Assembly: GCA_900553605.1 (NCBI GenBank)
Contig: USDX01000001.1
Location: 124,001 to 188,000 of the forward strand
Length of the DNA: 64,000 nucleotides
Reading direction: 5' to 3'
From: an uncultured Eggerthella sp.
GTDB lineage: Bacteria > Actinomycetota > Coriobacteriia > Coriobacteriales > Eggerthellaceae
The notes under the pieces were generated by a model. That model did no database searches. It had not been told where the DNA came from and was given only the letters and a program-made list of their open reading frames with translations. The position numbers were made by a program, and so were the translations under genes. Positions 34,501 through 41,471 of the stretch are shown here, one piece after another (within the stretch, counting starts at the first letter, position 1; the number at the start of each line of letters is the position of its first letter).

Positions 34501-35044
34501 CTTTCTGCTTTTCTGCGGCATTGGATTTTGCATCGGAGAGCGTCGTGCGGGCGTTTGCCAGCTCTTTTTCGCCGGCGTCAGCGGCAGCTTGGGCTTTTTC
34601 TATCTCGTTTGCTAGCGCGGCATCTGCATTGTCGCGTGCCTTGCTTGCTGCCGATTTTTCATTCGAGTAAGTCTGCGCAGCGGCATCTCGGTTAGATACC
34701 GCATTGTTGTAGGGTGCTGCTGCCTTGTCGTATTCGGCTTCCGATTGGTTGTAGGCTTCTTGCGCAGCGGCAAGCACCGCCTGAAGCTCCGCGGCAGTTT
34801 TGGCGTTTTGCAAGCTTTGACGAATGAGCGCTGCCGTTGAGCGGCTATTGGCTTCTGCTGCTTTATGTAGAGAAGGGGTGTTTTCCTGTGTGCTTGAGGC
34901 GTTCTGTGCGTGCGCCAACGTCGGTAACACCGTGGGCAGTGCGAGTCCTGCTGCCAGGACCAGGCTTGCTGCTTTGGCGGCAGGGGAGGCTCCGGCTTTT
35001 GTTCGGGTATAGGTTTGGGCATTGCAAGCATGTTTTGCACTCAT
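31586..35044 (-). CDS. Large Ala-rich coiled-coil surface protein with CAP domain and sortase-type tail
   Basis: The 1152-residue product starts with a signal peptide (basic, then hydrophobic, AHA-Q cleavage near 46). Two long Ala/Glu/Lys/Gln coiled-coil arms (about 60-450 and 700-1100) flank a globular domain (about 451-698). That domain carries CENLAFGYTD, VGHYTNLFWAADQ and MGVGF, marks of CAP/SCP proteins. The C-terminus has SPKTGD, a hydrophobic Ala/Gly stretch and RKLRRTK, a sortase sorting signal in which the first residue of LPxTG is changed. GGAAGGAAATCCC precedes the second Met, which was chosen as start. It is probably cell-wall anchored and adhesive. No sortase gene is in the window. 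Confidence 0.88.
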   Translation of the reverse strand: MSAKHACNAQTYTRTKAGASPAAKAASLVLAAGLALPTVLPTLAHAQNASSTQENTPSLHKAAEANSRSTAALIRQSLQNAKTAAELQAVLAAAQEAYNQSEAEYDKAAAPYNNAVSNRDAAAQTYSNEKSAASKARDNADAALANEIEKAQAAADAGEKELANARTTLSDAKSNAAEKQKAYDEALNKAAAANDALAAAKEAAKEATPEALAEAQQKSSEAQAALDKAASNLSQAQSELRAAQAKVDEAKAESEQAQQKLTAAKTAKANADNAVANATAKLNSAKAALDAAKGGVSEDALAAAQAKVDSAQTELSAAQEKQQKAESALSAANSSVSTAETDLAKANSAVATKEKAATDAQVTLDAAKKAATAAENDLASAKTENAAAIEAKQRADEAVAAAQSEKEKSDAAVKQAKLDKTAADSAVSAAQAEVDRINSEIDAANEQAKQGSLGFVNWMLSQENLTDEQKNDLERAKQVIEKATTESFDKYAYGDRASFMPEERNNMVTVIGDEKDATSLVNLKKSIGIMKKINELRASDDNFVGDMKRNPSLTNFYFMAVAQTGADRGAGLRDHSLLQVNCENLAFGYTDDPTIGWYKKEKRTFDQIKDELGITEINEATLQQIKTEAKARNVVVGHYTNLFWAADQLMGVGFTQYRTTACYNASYLSNYQNKYSKYASYTIDEFEALIDAYQEYLDNPGGAVSLDQQLEAAKAALAQAQTKQSSAGEALSAKEQAATTAQQNVGQAQAKQTEAQSAVEVSEQSVSEKQKAAKAAQDAVAQAIQALNEANAQLEEAKSNVFTKQQALAAAKENASAAEADLAAAKGETEAAQRNKDAANEELAGLSAELAQAQEAYDAALTIQESAVAKQNEAASKLKAAENDAANAAEALKQAEANAEAKQGEVAKAEQEAANANSKLLDAQGKFARLNGLVLAVEQAQDKAGNASTSAADAKLELDTANAAIHAAEAAVAQREQESTAFADTLAAAKAINANDAYGNGITDTRFADLDALYTAAREAQAKADAAKAELEAAEQEVGRHSEHYVEALLNYQEAAENLRAAQAAYDAALAKELAEQEAANQAGSANNAANPTTTPAKLQLNSKQANASQANSASPKTGDNKAAGTFAALAGAGAGAALLAGRKLRRTKHVK

Positions 35045-35249
35045 GGGATTTCCTTCCAACGGGGTTTCGATGCCCCTATGTTCAGCTGATTTCGAATCCC
35101 AAAAAAGTGTTTATAAACGAGTAAAAAAATAACCAACACCATAAGGCTAGCGATCTTGTTCCCGGTTTTGCCTGCGTGGCGAATAGGTGAGGCCTCAGGA
35201 GGACAGGAGATTCGCGGGGTAGTGCGTTCAGGCAAGAAGTCGAAGATCC

Positions 35250-35277
35250 TTTCAACGGTAGACCGCCTCGCTATACT
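35250..35277 (+). promoter_or_regulatory. Candidate promoter of the glycosylase-Vsr gene
   Basis: TTTCAA (35250-35255) and TATACT (35272-35277) are 16 bp apart. The -10 box ends 8 bp before the ATG, so transcription would start at or next to the start codon, and no ribosome site is present. A leaderless mRNA is likely. Confidence 0.5.
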
Positions 35278-35285
35278 TATGCAGT

Positions 35286-36314
35286 ATGGCAACCTACCAA
35301 CATATATCCCACGGGTTCGAGCCCGTGTTCAATGAGCGTTCCACCGTGCTGGTTTTGGGGTCGTTTCCCTCTGTGCTTTCGCGCAAGAACGATTTCTACT
35401 ACGGCAACCCCCAGAATCGCTTTTGGCGTGTGCTTGCCGCCATTGCGAAGGAGCCTGTGCCTGAAGCTATTTCCGAAAAGAAGGAAATGCTGCTTTCGTG
35501 TGGCATTGCACTATGGGACGTTATCCAGGAATGCGACATCAAAGGATCAAGCGACGCTAGCATCAAGAATGCGGTGCCCGCCCAAGTGGAACTCATCACG
35601 CGCACGGCCCCCATCAAGCGCGTTATATGCAATGGGGCTACAGCGGGTCGCCTGTATAAAAAGTACCTACTATATAAAGTAGGAATAGAAGCAGAAGTGC
35701 TGCCTTCCACGAGCCCCGCAAATGCGGCATGGGGCTTCGATCGCCTAAGTGAACGTTGGCTCGCGGCGCTTGATGGCGTGCAGCCTGCAACGGATGATGA
35801 AGTGGATTCGTTCGAGTGCGAACGGAAGAGTGCCAAGCGCGCGGGTAAGGGCGAAGTTGAGTATGCCCATGTGCGTATTCCAGCGCCCGATGCGTCGAGC
35901 TATGCGGTGCATAAATCTATGCAGGGCAACAAGCGTAAAGACACCAAACCCGAGCTTCTAGTTCGACAGCGCCTTCGCGAAGCGGGCCTGGGCGGCTATC
36001 GTTTGCAATGGAAAGTTCCGGGACGCCCCGATGTGGCGTGGCCGGGGAAGAAGGTGGCGCTCTTTATCCACGGCTGCTATTGGCACCGCTGCCCGCATTG
36101 CAACCTTTCCCTTCCCAAGAAGAACACCGAATATTGGGTGGCAAAGTTCAACCGCAATCAAGAACGTGATGCACAAAACGAAGCGGCGCTTATCGCCGAT
36201 GGTTGGAAGGTGCATGTGATTTGGGAATGCGAGTTGAAGAGAGACAAACGTGAGGAAACGTTCGCGAAGCTCCTGCCTGAGCTTGCGCGCGAACTAAATA
36301 AGGAACTTTGTTAA
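35286..36314 (+). CDS. Fusion of a hypoxanthine/uracil-DNA glycosylase with a Vsr endonuclease
   Basis: Residues 5-165 look like a DNA-deoxyinosine glycosylase of the uracil glycosylase superfamily (VLVLGSFPS near 22, YYGNPQNRFW near 39, LPSTSPANA near 139). A charged linker of about 40 residues leads to a very-short-patch repair endonuclease (208-335). The Vsr residues are all present: D249 in GRPDV, H262 in HGCYWH, D295 in ERD, and zinc ligands around C269, C272 and C315 in WEC. Both halves act on deaminated bases. No cytosine methyltransferase gene is nearby. The start lies 8 bp after a -10 box, so the mRNA may be leaderless. Confidence 0.85.
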   Translation: MATYQHISHGFEPVFNERSTVLVLGSFPSVLSRKNDFYYGNPQNRFWRVLAAIAKEPVPEAISEKKEMLLSCGIALWDVIQECDIKGSSDASIKNAVPAQVELITRTAPIKRVICNGATAGRLYKKYLLYKVGIEAEVLPSTSPANAAWGFDRLSERWLAALDGVQPATDDEVDSFECERKSAKRAGKGEVEYAHVRIPAPDASSYAVHKSMQGNKRKDTKPELLVRQRLREAGLGGYRLQWKVPGRPDVAWPGKKVALFIHGCYWHRCPHCNLSLPKKNTEYWVAKFNRNQERDAQNEAALIADGWKVHVIWECELKRDKREETFAKLLPELARELNKELC

Positions 36315-36473
36315 GCAAATTTGGGCATGCGGATTTATGTCTCTATTGCATGGCGGCATTGGAGCCTATGATGAAATAGCGAGGCAGCCAAATTGCCATT
36401 TACTGCCAATTTCGACTCATTTCGTGCCAGGTTGTGAATCTTTTGCGAATACTTGCTTCAATTCGATTATCCC

Positions 36474-36502
36474 TTGCGCATTACATAGGCAATCAGTATA
36501 CT
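36474..36502 (+). promoter_or_regulatory. Promoter of the rplB-rpmD ribosomal operon
   Basis: TTGCGC (36474-36479) and TATACT (36497-36502) are exactly 17 bp apart. It gives a leader of about 145 nt to rplB, and explains how the downstream half of the S10 cluster is transcribed on its own. Confidence 0.7.
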
Positions 36503-36508
36503 TTTCAG

Positions 36509-36645
36509 TTGCGTCTGGCTGTTGATGGATACACCCGGACGCGTGGAAACTCGGAATCGCCGAGGGCTGTCTCCCAAAGGCCCCCATGGCGGTGATGGAG
36601 TCCACATAAGACCAAGGGTCCGAACCTGCAGTTCGAACCCGTAGA
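36509..36645 (+). other. Leader of the rplB operon with hairpins
   Basis: The untranslated leader holds small stems. The clearest is GGGT-CGAAC/GTTCG-ACCC at 36616-36640, directly before the rplB ribosome site. Its apex resembles a tRNA T-arm, but no tRNA surrounds it. It could be a binding site for an autoregulating ribosomal protein, which is inference. The rest of the gap from 36315 to the promoter holds no gene. Confidence 0.4.
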
Positions 36646-36655
36646 AAGGAAGAAA

Positions 36656-37486
36656 ATGGGAGTAAAACAGTTCAAGCCCACGAGCCCTGGACGCCGCTTC
36701 CAGACTGTCTCGGACTTTGCTGAGATCACCAGCACTACGCCCGAGAAGTCCCTGTTGGCGCCCCTGCCCAAGAAGGCTGGCCGCAACAACAATGGCCGTA
36801 TCACTACGCGTCATCAGGGTGGCGGCAACAAGCGTCGTTACCGCATCATCGACTTCAAGCGCAACAAGGACGGTATCCCCGCCAAGGTTGCCACGATCGA
36901 GTACGACCCCAACCGCAGTGCTCGCATCGCTCTTCTGCACTATGCAGACGGTGAAAAGCGCTACATCCTTCAGCCCAAGGGCCTCAAGGTTGGCGAAACG
37001 GTAGTATCTGGCGCTGATGCAGACATCAAGCCCGGCAACGCACTGCCCCTGTCCGCTATCCCCGTTGGTACGCTCATCCACGCAGTTGAGCTCCAGCCTG
37101 GTCGCGGTGCAGCAATCGCTCGTTCCGCTGGCACCAGCATTCAGCTGATGGGCAAGGAAGGCAAGTATGCAATCCTGCGTATGCCTTCTTCCGAAATGCG
37201 TCGCGTTCTCGTAACCTGCCGCGCAACCGTTGGCGAAGTTGGTAACGCCGAGCACGGCAACATCAAGATCGGCAAGGCTGGCCGTAACCGTTGGATGGGC
37301 ATCCGCCCCAGCGTTCGCGGTACTGTAATGAACCCTGTCGACCATCCTCATGGTGGTGGCGAAGGCAAGAACAAGTCTTCTGGTCGTCATCCTGTTACTC
37401 CGTGGGGCGTGTCTACCAAGGGTCATCGCACTCGCAACCCCAAGAAGGCTTCGAGCCGCCTGATCATCCGCCGTCGCAAGAAGTAG
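36656..37486 (+). CDS. rplB: 50S ribosomal protein L2
   Basis: L2 binds domain IV of 23S rRNA and is needed for subunit joining and peptidyl transfer. NPVDHPHGGGEGKN contains H230, the counterpart of the important E. coli H229. The C-terminus KKASSRLIIRRRKK and the length of 276 residues are standard. AGAAAGGAAGAAA precedes the ATG. It opens the second ribosomal operon, 22.5 kb from its usual upstream partner rplW. Confidence 0.97.
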   Translation: MGVKQFKPTSPGRRFQTVSDFAEITSTTPEKSLLAPLPKKAGRNNNGRITTRHQGGGNKRRYRIIDFKRNKDGIPAKVATIEYDPNRSARIALLHYADGEKRYILQPKGLKVGETVVSGADADIKPGNALPLSAIPVGTLIHAVELQPGRGAAIARSAGTSIQLMGKEGKYAILRMPSSEMRRVLVTCRATVGEVGNAEHGNIKIGKAGRNRWMGIRPSVRGTVMNPVDHPHGGGEGKNKSSGRHPVTPWGVSTKGHRTRNPKKASSRLIIRRRKK

Positions 37487-37510
37487 CGCCCGATCGCATA
37501 AGGAGAAACA

Positions 37511-37768
37511 TTGAGCAGAAGTTTGAAAAAAGGTCCCTTCGTGGAGCCTCGCCTTCTCGATCGCGTTATTGCGATGAACGAAGCTGGCGACAAGAAGGTC
37601 ATCAAGACGTGGTCGCGTTCTTCCACCATCTTCCCCGAGATGGTTGGTCACACCATCGCTGTGCATGATGGTCGCAAGCACGTGCCGGTTTACGTTACTG
37701 AATCCATGGTTGGCCACAAGCTGGGCGAGTTCGCACCTTCTCGCACCTTCCGCGGCCACGACAAGTAA
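37511..37768 (+). CDS. rpsS: 30S ribosomal protein S19
   Basis: S19 sits in the head of the small subunit near the A-site finger. The start is TTG with AAGGAGAAACA before it, giving the expected SRSLKKGPF start and 85 residues. The block GHKLGEFAPTRTF is seen here as GHKLGEFAPSRTF. It lies 24 bp after rplB. Confidence 0.96.
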   Translation: MSRSLKKGPFVEPRLLDRVIAMNEAGDKKVIKTWSRSSTIFPEMVGHTIAVHDGRKHVPVYVTESMVGHKLGEFAPSRTFRGHDK

Positions 37769-37782
37769 GGAAAGGGTGAAAC

Positions 37783-38124
37783 ATGGAAGCTAAAGCAATC
37801 GCTCGCTACGTACGCGTTTCGCCCCGCAAGGCACGCATCGTACTCGACCAGATTCGCGGCAAGAACGTTATTGCCGCTCAGGAAACCCTCCGCTTCACCA
37901 ACCGCGCTGTTGCTGAGGTTGTAGAGAAGACCCTGAACTCCGCAGTTGCAAACGCTGCACAGAAGGGTGCCGCTAACCCCGAGAACCTCGTGGTTAAGGC
38001 ATGCTTCGCCGACGAGGGCCCCACGCTGAAGCGTATCCGCCCCCGCGCAAAGGGCTCTGCTGCTCGCATTCGCAAGCGCACCAGCCACATCACCGTCATC
38101 GTAGCAACCCGAGAGGAGGCATAG
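37783..38124 (+). CDS. rplV: 50S ribosomal protein L22
   Basis: L22 has a beta-hairpin that narrows the exit tunnel and can give macrolide resistance when changed. ARYVRVSPRKARIVLDQIRG and the tip region RIRPRAKGSAARIRKRTSHI are as expected, and 113 residues is normal. AAGGAAAGGGTGAAAC precedes the ATG. Confidence 0.97.
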   Translation: MEAKAIARYVRVSPRKARIVLDQIRGKNVIAAQETLRFTNRAVAEVVEKTLNSAVANAAQKGAANPENLVVKACFADEGPTLKRIRPRAKGSAARIRKRTSHITVIVATREEA

Positions 38125-38125
38125 T

Positions 38126-38836
38126 ATGGGTCAGAAAGTAAGCCCCACCGGTTTCCGTCTCGGCGTAACCGAGGATTGGCGTAGCCGCTGGTATTCCGAC
38201 AAGGACTATGCGAAGAACCTTGAGAACGACCTCGCTATTCGTTCTTACCTTGACAAGCAGCTCGCCCATGCAGCTGTCTCCCGCGTAGAGATCGAGCGCG
38301 CTGGTGACAAGATCAAGGTCATCATCACCACGTCTCGCCCCGGCGTTGTAATCGGCAAGAAGGGCGCAGAGGTTGACGCACTTCGCAAGAAGCTCAACCA
38401 GATCGCCAACGGCCCGGTTTCCGTTGAGGTTGTAGAGGTTAAGCGTCCTGAACTCGACGCAAGCCTCATCGCTCAGTCCGTTGCTGAGCAGCTTGAAAAC
38501 CGCGTTGCATTCCGTCGTGCAATGCGCAAGGCCGTTCAGTCTGCCCGCAAGAGCGGCGCAAAGGGTATCCGTATCCAGTGCGCTGGTCGTCTGGGTGGCG
38601 CTGAAATGAGCCGCCGCGAGTGGTATCGCGAAGGTCGCGTGCCGCTGCACACCCTTCGTGCGAAGATCGACTATGGCTTCGCTACCGCTGCAACCACCAT
38701 GGGTTCCATTGGTATCCAGGTTTGGGTGTACCACGGTGAAGTTCTGCCTGGCCAGAAGGCTCCGCAGCCCGCACTCGAGGGTTCTTCCCGTCCTAACCGT
38801 TCCCGTCGCCGCAATAACGATAGGGGTGATAAGTAA
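38126..38836 (+). CDS. rpsC: 30S ribosomal protein S3
   Basis: S3 guards the mRNA entry tunnel. GQKVSPTGFRLG opens it, and the KH domain has VIGKKGAEVDALRKKL. The length of 236 residues includes a basic C-terminal tail (NRSRRRNNDRGDK). GAGGAGGCATAGT precedes the ATG, within the end of rplV. Its last stop base is the first base of rplP (TAATG). Confidence 0.97.
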   Translation: MGQKVSPTGFRLGVTEDWRSRWYSDKDYAKNLENDLAIRSYLDKQLAHAAVSRVEIERAGDKIKVIITTSRPGVVIGKKGAEVDALRKKLNQIANGPVSVEVVEVKRPELDASLIAQSVAEQLENRVAFRRAMRKAVQSARKSGAKGIRIQCAGRLGGAEMSRREWYREGRVPLHTLRAKIDYGFATAATTMGSIGIQVWVYHGEVLPGQKAPQPALEGSSRPNRSRRRNNDRGDK

Positions 38837-39258
38837 TGTTGGTACCTAAGCGCGTCAAGCATCGTAAGGTGCAGCGTGGTTCTATGAAGGGTAACGCCAA
38901 GGGTGGCACCACTTTGAACCACGGCACTTGGGGCATTCAGGCCCTGGACCGTCATTGGATCACCAACCGCCAGATCGAGGCTGCACGTATCGCAATGACT
39001 CGTCGCATGAACCGTACTGGTAATGTTTGGATCACGATCTTCCCCGATAAGCCCATCACGCAGAAGCCTGCTGAAACTCGAATGGGTAAGGGTAAGGGTA
39101 ACCCTGAGGGTTGGGTAGCTGTAGTAAAGCCCGGCCGCATCATGTTCGAGATCGATGGTGTTGACGAAGCAACCGCTAAGGATGCTCTTCGTCTGGCTAT
39201 CGACAAGTTGCCCATCAAGTGCAAGATCGTAAAGCGTGAGGCAGAAGGGCAGGAGTAA
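38836..39258 (+). CDS. rplP: 50S ribosomal protein L16
   Basis: L16 shapes the A site of the large subunit. MLVPKRVKHRKVQRG and the block ARIAMTRRMNRTGNVWITIFPDKPIT identify it, with 140 residues. The ATG overlaps the rpsC stop, which couples translation. Its last base touches the first base of rpmC. Confidence 0.97.
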   Translation: MLVPKRVKHRKVQRGSMKGNAKGGTTLNHGTWGIQALDRHWITNRQIEAARIAMTRRMNRTGNVWITIFPDKPITQKPAETRMGKGKGNPEGWVAVVKPGRIMFEIDGVDEATAKDALRLAIDKLPIKCKIVKREAEGQE

Positions 39259-39462
39259 ATGAAAGCAGCAGAGATCCAGAAACTTTCGGGTGAAGATCTG
39301 CAGGCTAAACTGAAGGAGGCTCGTGCAGAGCTCTTCAACCTGCGCTTCCAGATGGCTACCGGCCAGCTCGACAACACCGCTCGCATCAAGCAGGTCAAGA
39401 AGGACATCGCCCGCATCCAGACCGAGATGCGCGACCGTGAACTCAAGGCCGCTCAGGCTTAG
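39259..39462 (+). CDS. rpmC: 50S ribosomal protein L29
   Basis: L29 is a helical-hairpin protein near the tunnel exit, where it helps trigger factor bind. ELFNLRFQMATGQLDNTARIKQVKKDIARIQTE is the typical core, and the length of 67 residues is normal. AGAAGGGCAGGAGTAA lies at the end of rplP, so it starts immediately after the rplP stop. Confidence 0.96.
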   Translation: MKAAEIQKLSGEDLQAKLKEARAELFNLRFQMATGQLDNTARIKQVKKDIARIQTEMRDRELKAAQA

Positions 39463-39488
39463 GGTGCAGCTAGGAAGGTTTGAACAAT

Positions 39489-39749
39489 ATGAGTGAAGAA
39501 CGTAACTCTCGTAAGGTTCGCCAGGGTGTTGTAGTAAGCATCTCCGGCGACAAGACCTGCGTCGTGCAAGTTCACGAGCGCAAGCCCCATCCTGTATATG
39601 GCAAGATGGTTAACTCCACCAAGAAGCTTCACGCTCATGACGAGAACAACGAAGCTGGTGTAGGCGACACCGTAACGATTATGGAAACCCGCCCGCTTTC
39701 TAAGATGAAGCGCTGGCGCCTTCTCGACATCGTTGAGAAGGCTAAGTAG
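39489..39749 (+). CDS. rpsQ: 30S ribosomal protein S17
   Basis: S17 is an OB-fold primary binder of 16S rRNA. GVVVSISGDKTCVVQV, HPVYGK and the end SKMKRWRLLDIVEKAK are typical. The start is set at MSEERN with AGGAAGG at 10 nt, because a TTG nine bases earlier touches the ribosome site. The product has 86 residues. Confidence 0.95.
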   Translation: MSEERNSRKVRQGVVVSISGDKTCVVQVHERKPHPVYGKMVNSTKKLHAHDENNEAGVGDTVTIMETRPLSKMKRWRLLDIVEKAK

Positions 39750-39787
39750 GCACTTGCTTACTTAGAAGCATCGAAAGGGATAAGCAC

Positions 39788-40156
39788 ATGATTCAAATGC
39801 AGAGCATGCTCGCCGTTGCTGACAACTCCGGCGCTCGCAAGGTGCAGTGCATCAAGGTCCTGGGCGGCTCCAAGCGCCGTTACGCGGGCCTCGGCGATGT
39901 CATCGTTTGCAGCGTTAAGGAAGCAATGCCCAACGGCAACGTTAAGAAGGGCGAAGTCGTCCGCTGTGTCGTGGTGCGCGTTAAGAAGGAAGTTCGTCGT
40001 ACTGACGGCAGCTACATCAAGTTCGACCAGAATGCTTGCGTTCTGATCGACAACAACGGCGCTCCCCGCGGTACGCGTATCTTCGGTCCTGTTGCACGCG
40101 AACTTCGTGACAAGAAGTACATGAAGATCGTGTCCCTGGCACCGGAAACGCTGTAG
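39788..40156 (+). CDS. rplN: 50S ribosomal protein L14
   Basis: L14 forms an intersubunit bridge and is the target of the silencing factor RsfS. MIQMQSMLAVADNSGARKVQCIKVLGGSKRRYA is close to the family start, and 122 residues is standard. CGAAAGGGATAAGCAC precedes the ATG. It starts the spc part of the cluster without a separate promoter that I can see. Confidence 0.97.
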   Translation: MIQMQSMLAVADNSGARKVQCIKVLGGSKRRYAGLGDVIVCSVKEAMPNGNVKKGEVVRCVVVRVKKEVRRTDGSYIKFDQNACVLIDNNGAPRGTRIFGPVARELRDKKYMKIVSLAPETL

Positions 40157-40167
40157 GAGGAACATCC

Positions 40168-40485
40168 ATGGCAAAGATGAACATCAAAAAGGGTGACAAG
40201 GTCAAGGTTCTTGCTGGTAAGGATAAGGGTGCTGAAGGCATCGTAATCGCTTCCAACCCCTCGGCTCAGCGCGTCACCGTTGAAAAGGTCAACATGATGA
40301 AGAAGGCAATGCGCCCGACTCAGGCAAACCCTGAAGGCGGCATTGCTAGCGTTGAGGCTCCCATCCATGTCTCCAACGTTATGCTGATCTGCCCCTCCTG
40401 CAAGGAGGCAACTCGCGTCAACATCAAACGTGAAGATGGTAAAAAAGTTCGCGTTTGCAAGCATTGTGGCGCAGATATCGACTAA
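40168..40485 (+). CDS. rplX: 50S ribosomal protein L24
   Basis: L24 is an assembly-initiator protein with a KOW motif (KKGDKVKVLAGKDKGAEG). The C-terminal part carries CPSC and CKHC pairs, a zinc-ribbon-like tail common in actinobacterial L24. The product has 105 residues. TAGGAGGAACATCC precedes the ATG. Two hairpins follow in the 95-bp gap before rplE. Confidence 0.96.
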   Translation: MAKMNIKKGDKVKVLAGKDKGAEGIVIASNPSAQRVTVEKVNMMKKAMRPTQANPEGGIASVEAPIHVSNVMLICPSCKEATRVNIKREDGKKVRVCKHCGADID

Positions 40486-40508
40486 AATATTTAGCCGTGC
40501 TTTTATGA

Positions 40509-40550
40509 CCCCCGCGTAATGCGGGGGACGCAAGGTCGGAAATCTTGCGT
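40509..40550 (+). promoter_or_regulatory. Two adjacent hairpins between rplX and rplE
   Basis: CCCCCGC/GCGGGGG (40509-40527, 5-nt loop) is followed directly by ACGCAAG/CTTGCGT (40528-40550, 9-nt loop). There is no T-run, so they are unlikely to be a terminator. They may set the expression level of the genes from rplE on. In E. coli the spc operon is controlled by S8 near this point. Confidence 0.5.
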
Positions 40551-40580
40551 TTAATTCATCGAGAAAGGTTTTTTAGGACA

Positions 40581-41132
40581 ATGGCTACTCCTCGTCTGAA
40601 GGAAAAGTATGTAAACGAAGTACGCGACCAGCTTTTCAAGGAGCTCGGTCTCGCTAATGTTAATCAGATTCCTCGCCTTGAGAAGATCGTTATTAACATG
40701 GGTGTAGGTCGTGCCGCTGGCGACAAGAAGCTTCTTGACGGCGCAATCGCCGACCTGCGTACCATCACCGGTCAGCAGCCTATGGTTACCCGCGCTAAGA
40801 AGTCCATCGCAGGCTTCCATCTGCGTGAGGGCCAGGCAATTGGTTGCAAGGTTACCCTTCGCGGTGACCGCATGTGGGAGTTCTTCGACCGCTTGATGTC
40901 CACTGCGCTTCCTCGCGTACGTGACTTCCGTGGTTGCAACCCCAACAGCTTCGACGGTCGAGGCAACTACACTATGGGCCTCACCGAGCAACTTATCTTC
41001 CCCGAGATCGAGTACGACAAGATCGATCGCACTCGTGGTATGGACATCACGTTCGTAACCACGGCTGAAAACAATGAAGGCGCCAAGGCACTTATGAATG
41101 CCATGGGCTTCCCGTTCAAAAAGGAAAACTAA
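40581..41132 (+). CDS. rplE: 50S ribosomal protein L5
   Basis: L5 binds 5S rRNA and contacts the P-site tRNA. TPRLKEKYVNEVRDQL, IPRLEKIVINMGVG and the ITGQQPMVTRAKKSIAGF block are typical. The start was set at MATPRL after TTAGGACA, giving 183 residues. The upstream in-frame ATG would add residues encoded by a hairpin region. Confidence 0.96.
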   Translation: MATPRLKEKYVNEVRDQLFKELGLANVNQIPRLEKIVINMGVGRAAGDKKLLDGAIADLRTITGQQPMVTRAKKSIAGFHLREGQAIGCKVTLRGDRMWEFFDRLMSTALPRVRDFRGCNPNSFDGRGNYTMGLTEQLIFPEIEYDKIDRTRGMDITFVTTAENNEGAKALMNAMGFPFKKEN

Positions 41133-41174
41133 CTTCTCGTTAAGAGAATTGGTTATAGGAAAGAAGGATTTTGA

Positions 41175-41360
41175 ATGGCTAAGAAATCGATGATCGCCAA
41201 GTCCAAGCGAGAGCCGAAGTTCTCGACGCGTCAGCACAATCGCTGTGCTCGCTGTGGTCGCCCCCGTGCGTACTACCGCAAGTTCGGTCTGTGCCGCGTC
41301 TGCCTTCGTGAGCTCGCTAACAAAGGCGAACTGCCCGGCGTGACCAAGGCTTCCTGGTAG
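41175..41360 (+). CDS. rpsN: 30S ribosomal protein S14, zinc-binding type
   Basis: This is the short, zinc-binding form (type Z) of S14, with 61 residues and the ligand pairs CARC and CRVC. AGGAAAGAAGGATTTTG precedes the ATG. It sits at its normal place between rplE and rpsH. Many actinobacteria carry a second, zinc-independent S14 elsewhere; none is in the window. Confidence 0.96.
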   Translation: MAKKSMIAKSKREPKFSTRQHNRCARCGRPRAYYRKFGLCRVCLRELANKGELPGVTKASW

Positions 41361-41471
41361 GAACCTTATCAACCCAGTCACGTTGTTGAGTGCCGTTAGT
41401 CAAGGCGCATACATCATGGGTGCATGCGAACCGGCTTTTCGGCTCATCATGAACAAAGGAGAAACACAACA

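Noticed and set aside
36616..36640. tRNA-like T-arm (GTTCGAACCC) before rplB
   Set aside because: No acceptor, D or anticodon arm can be built around it. It is more likely a leader hairpin.
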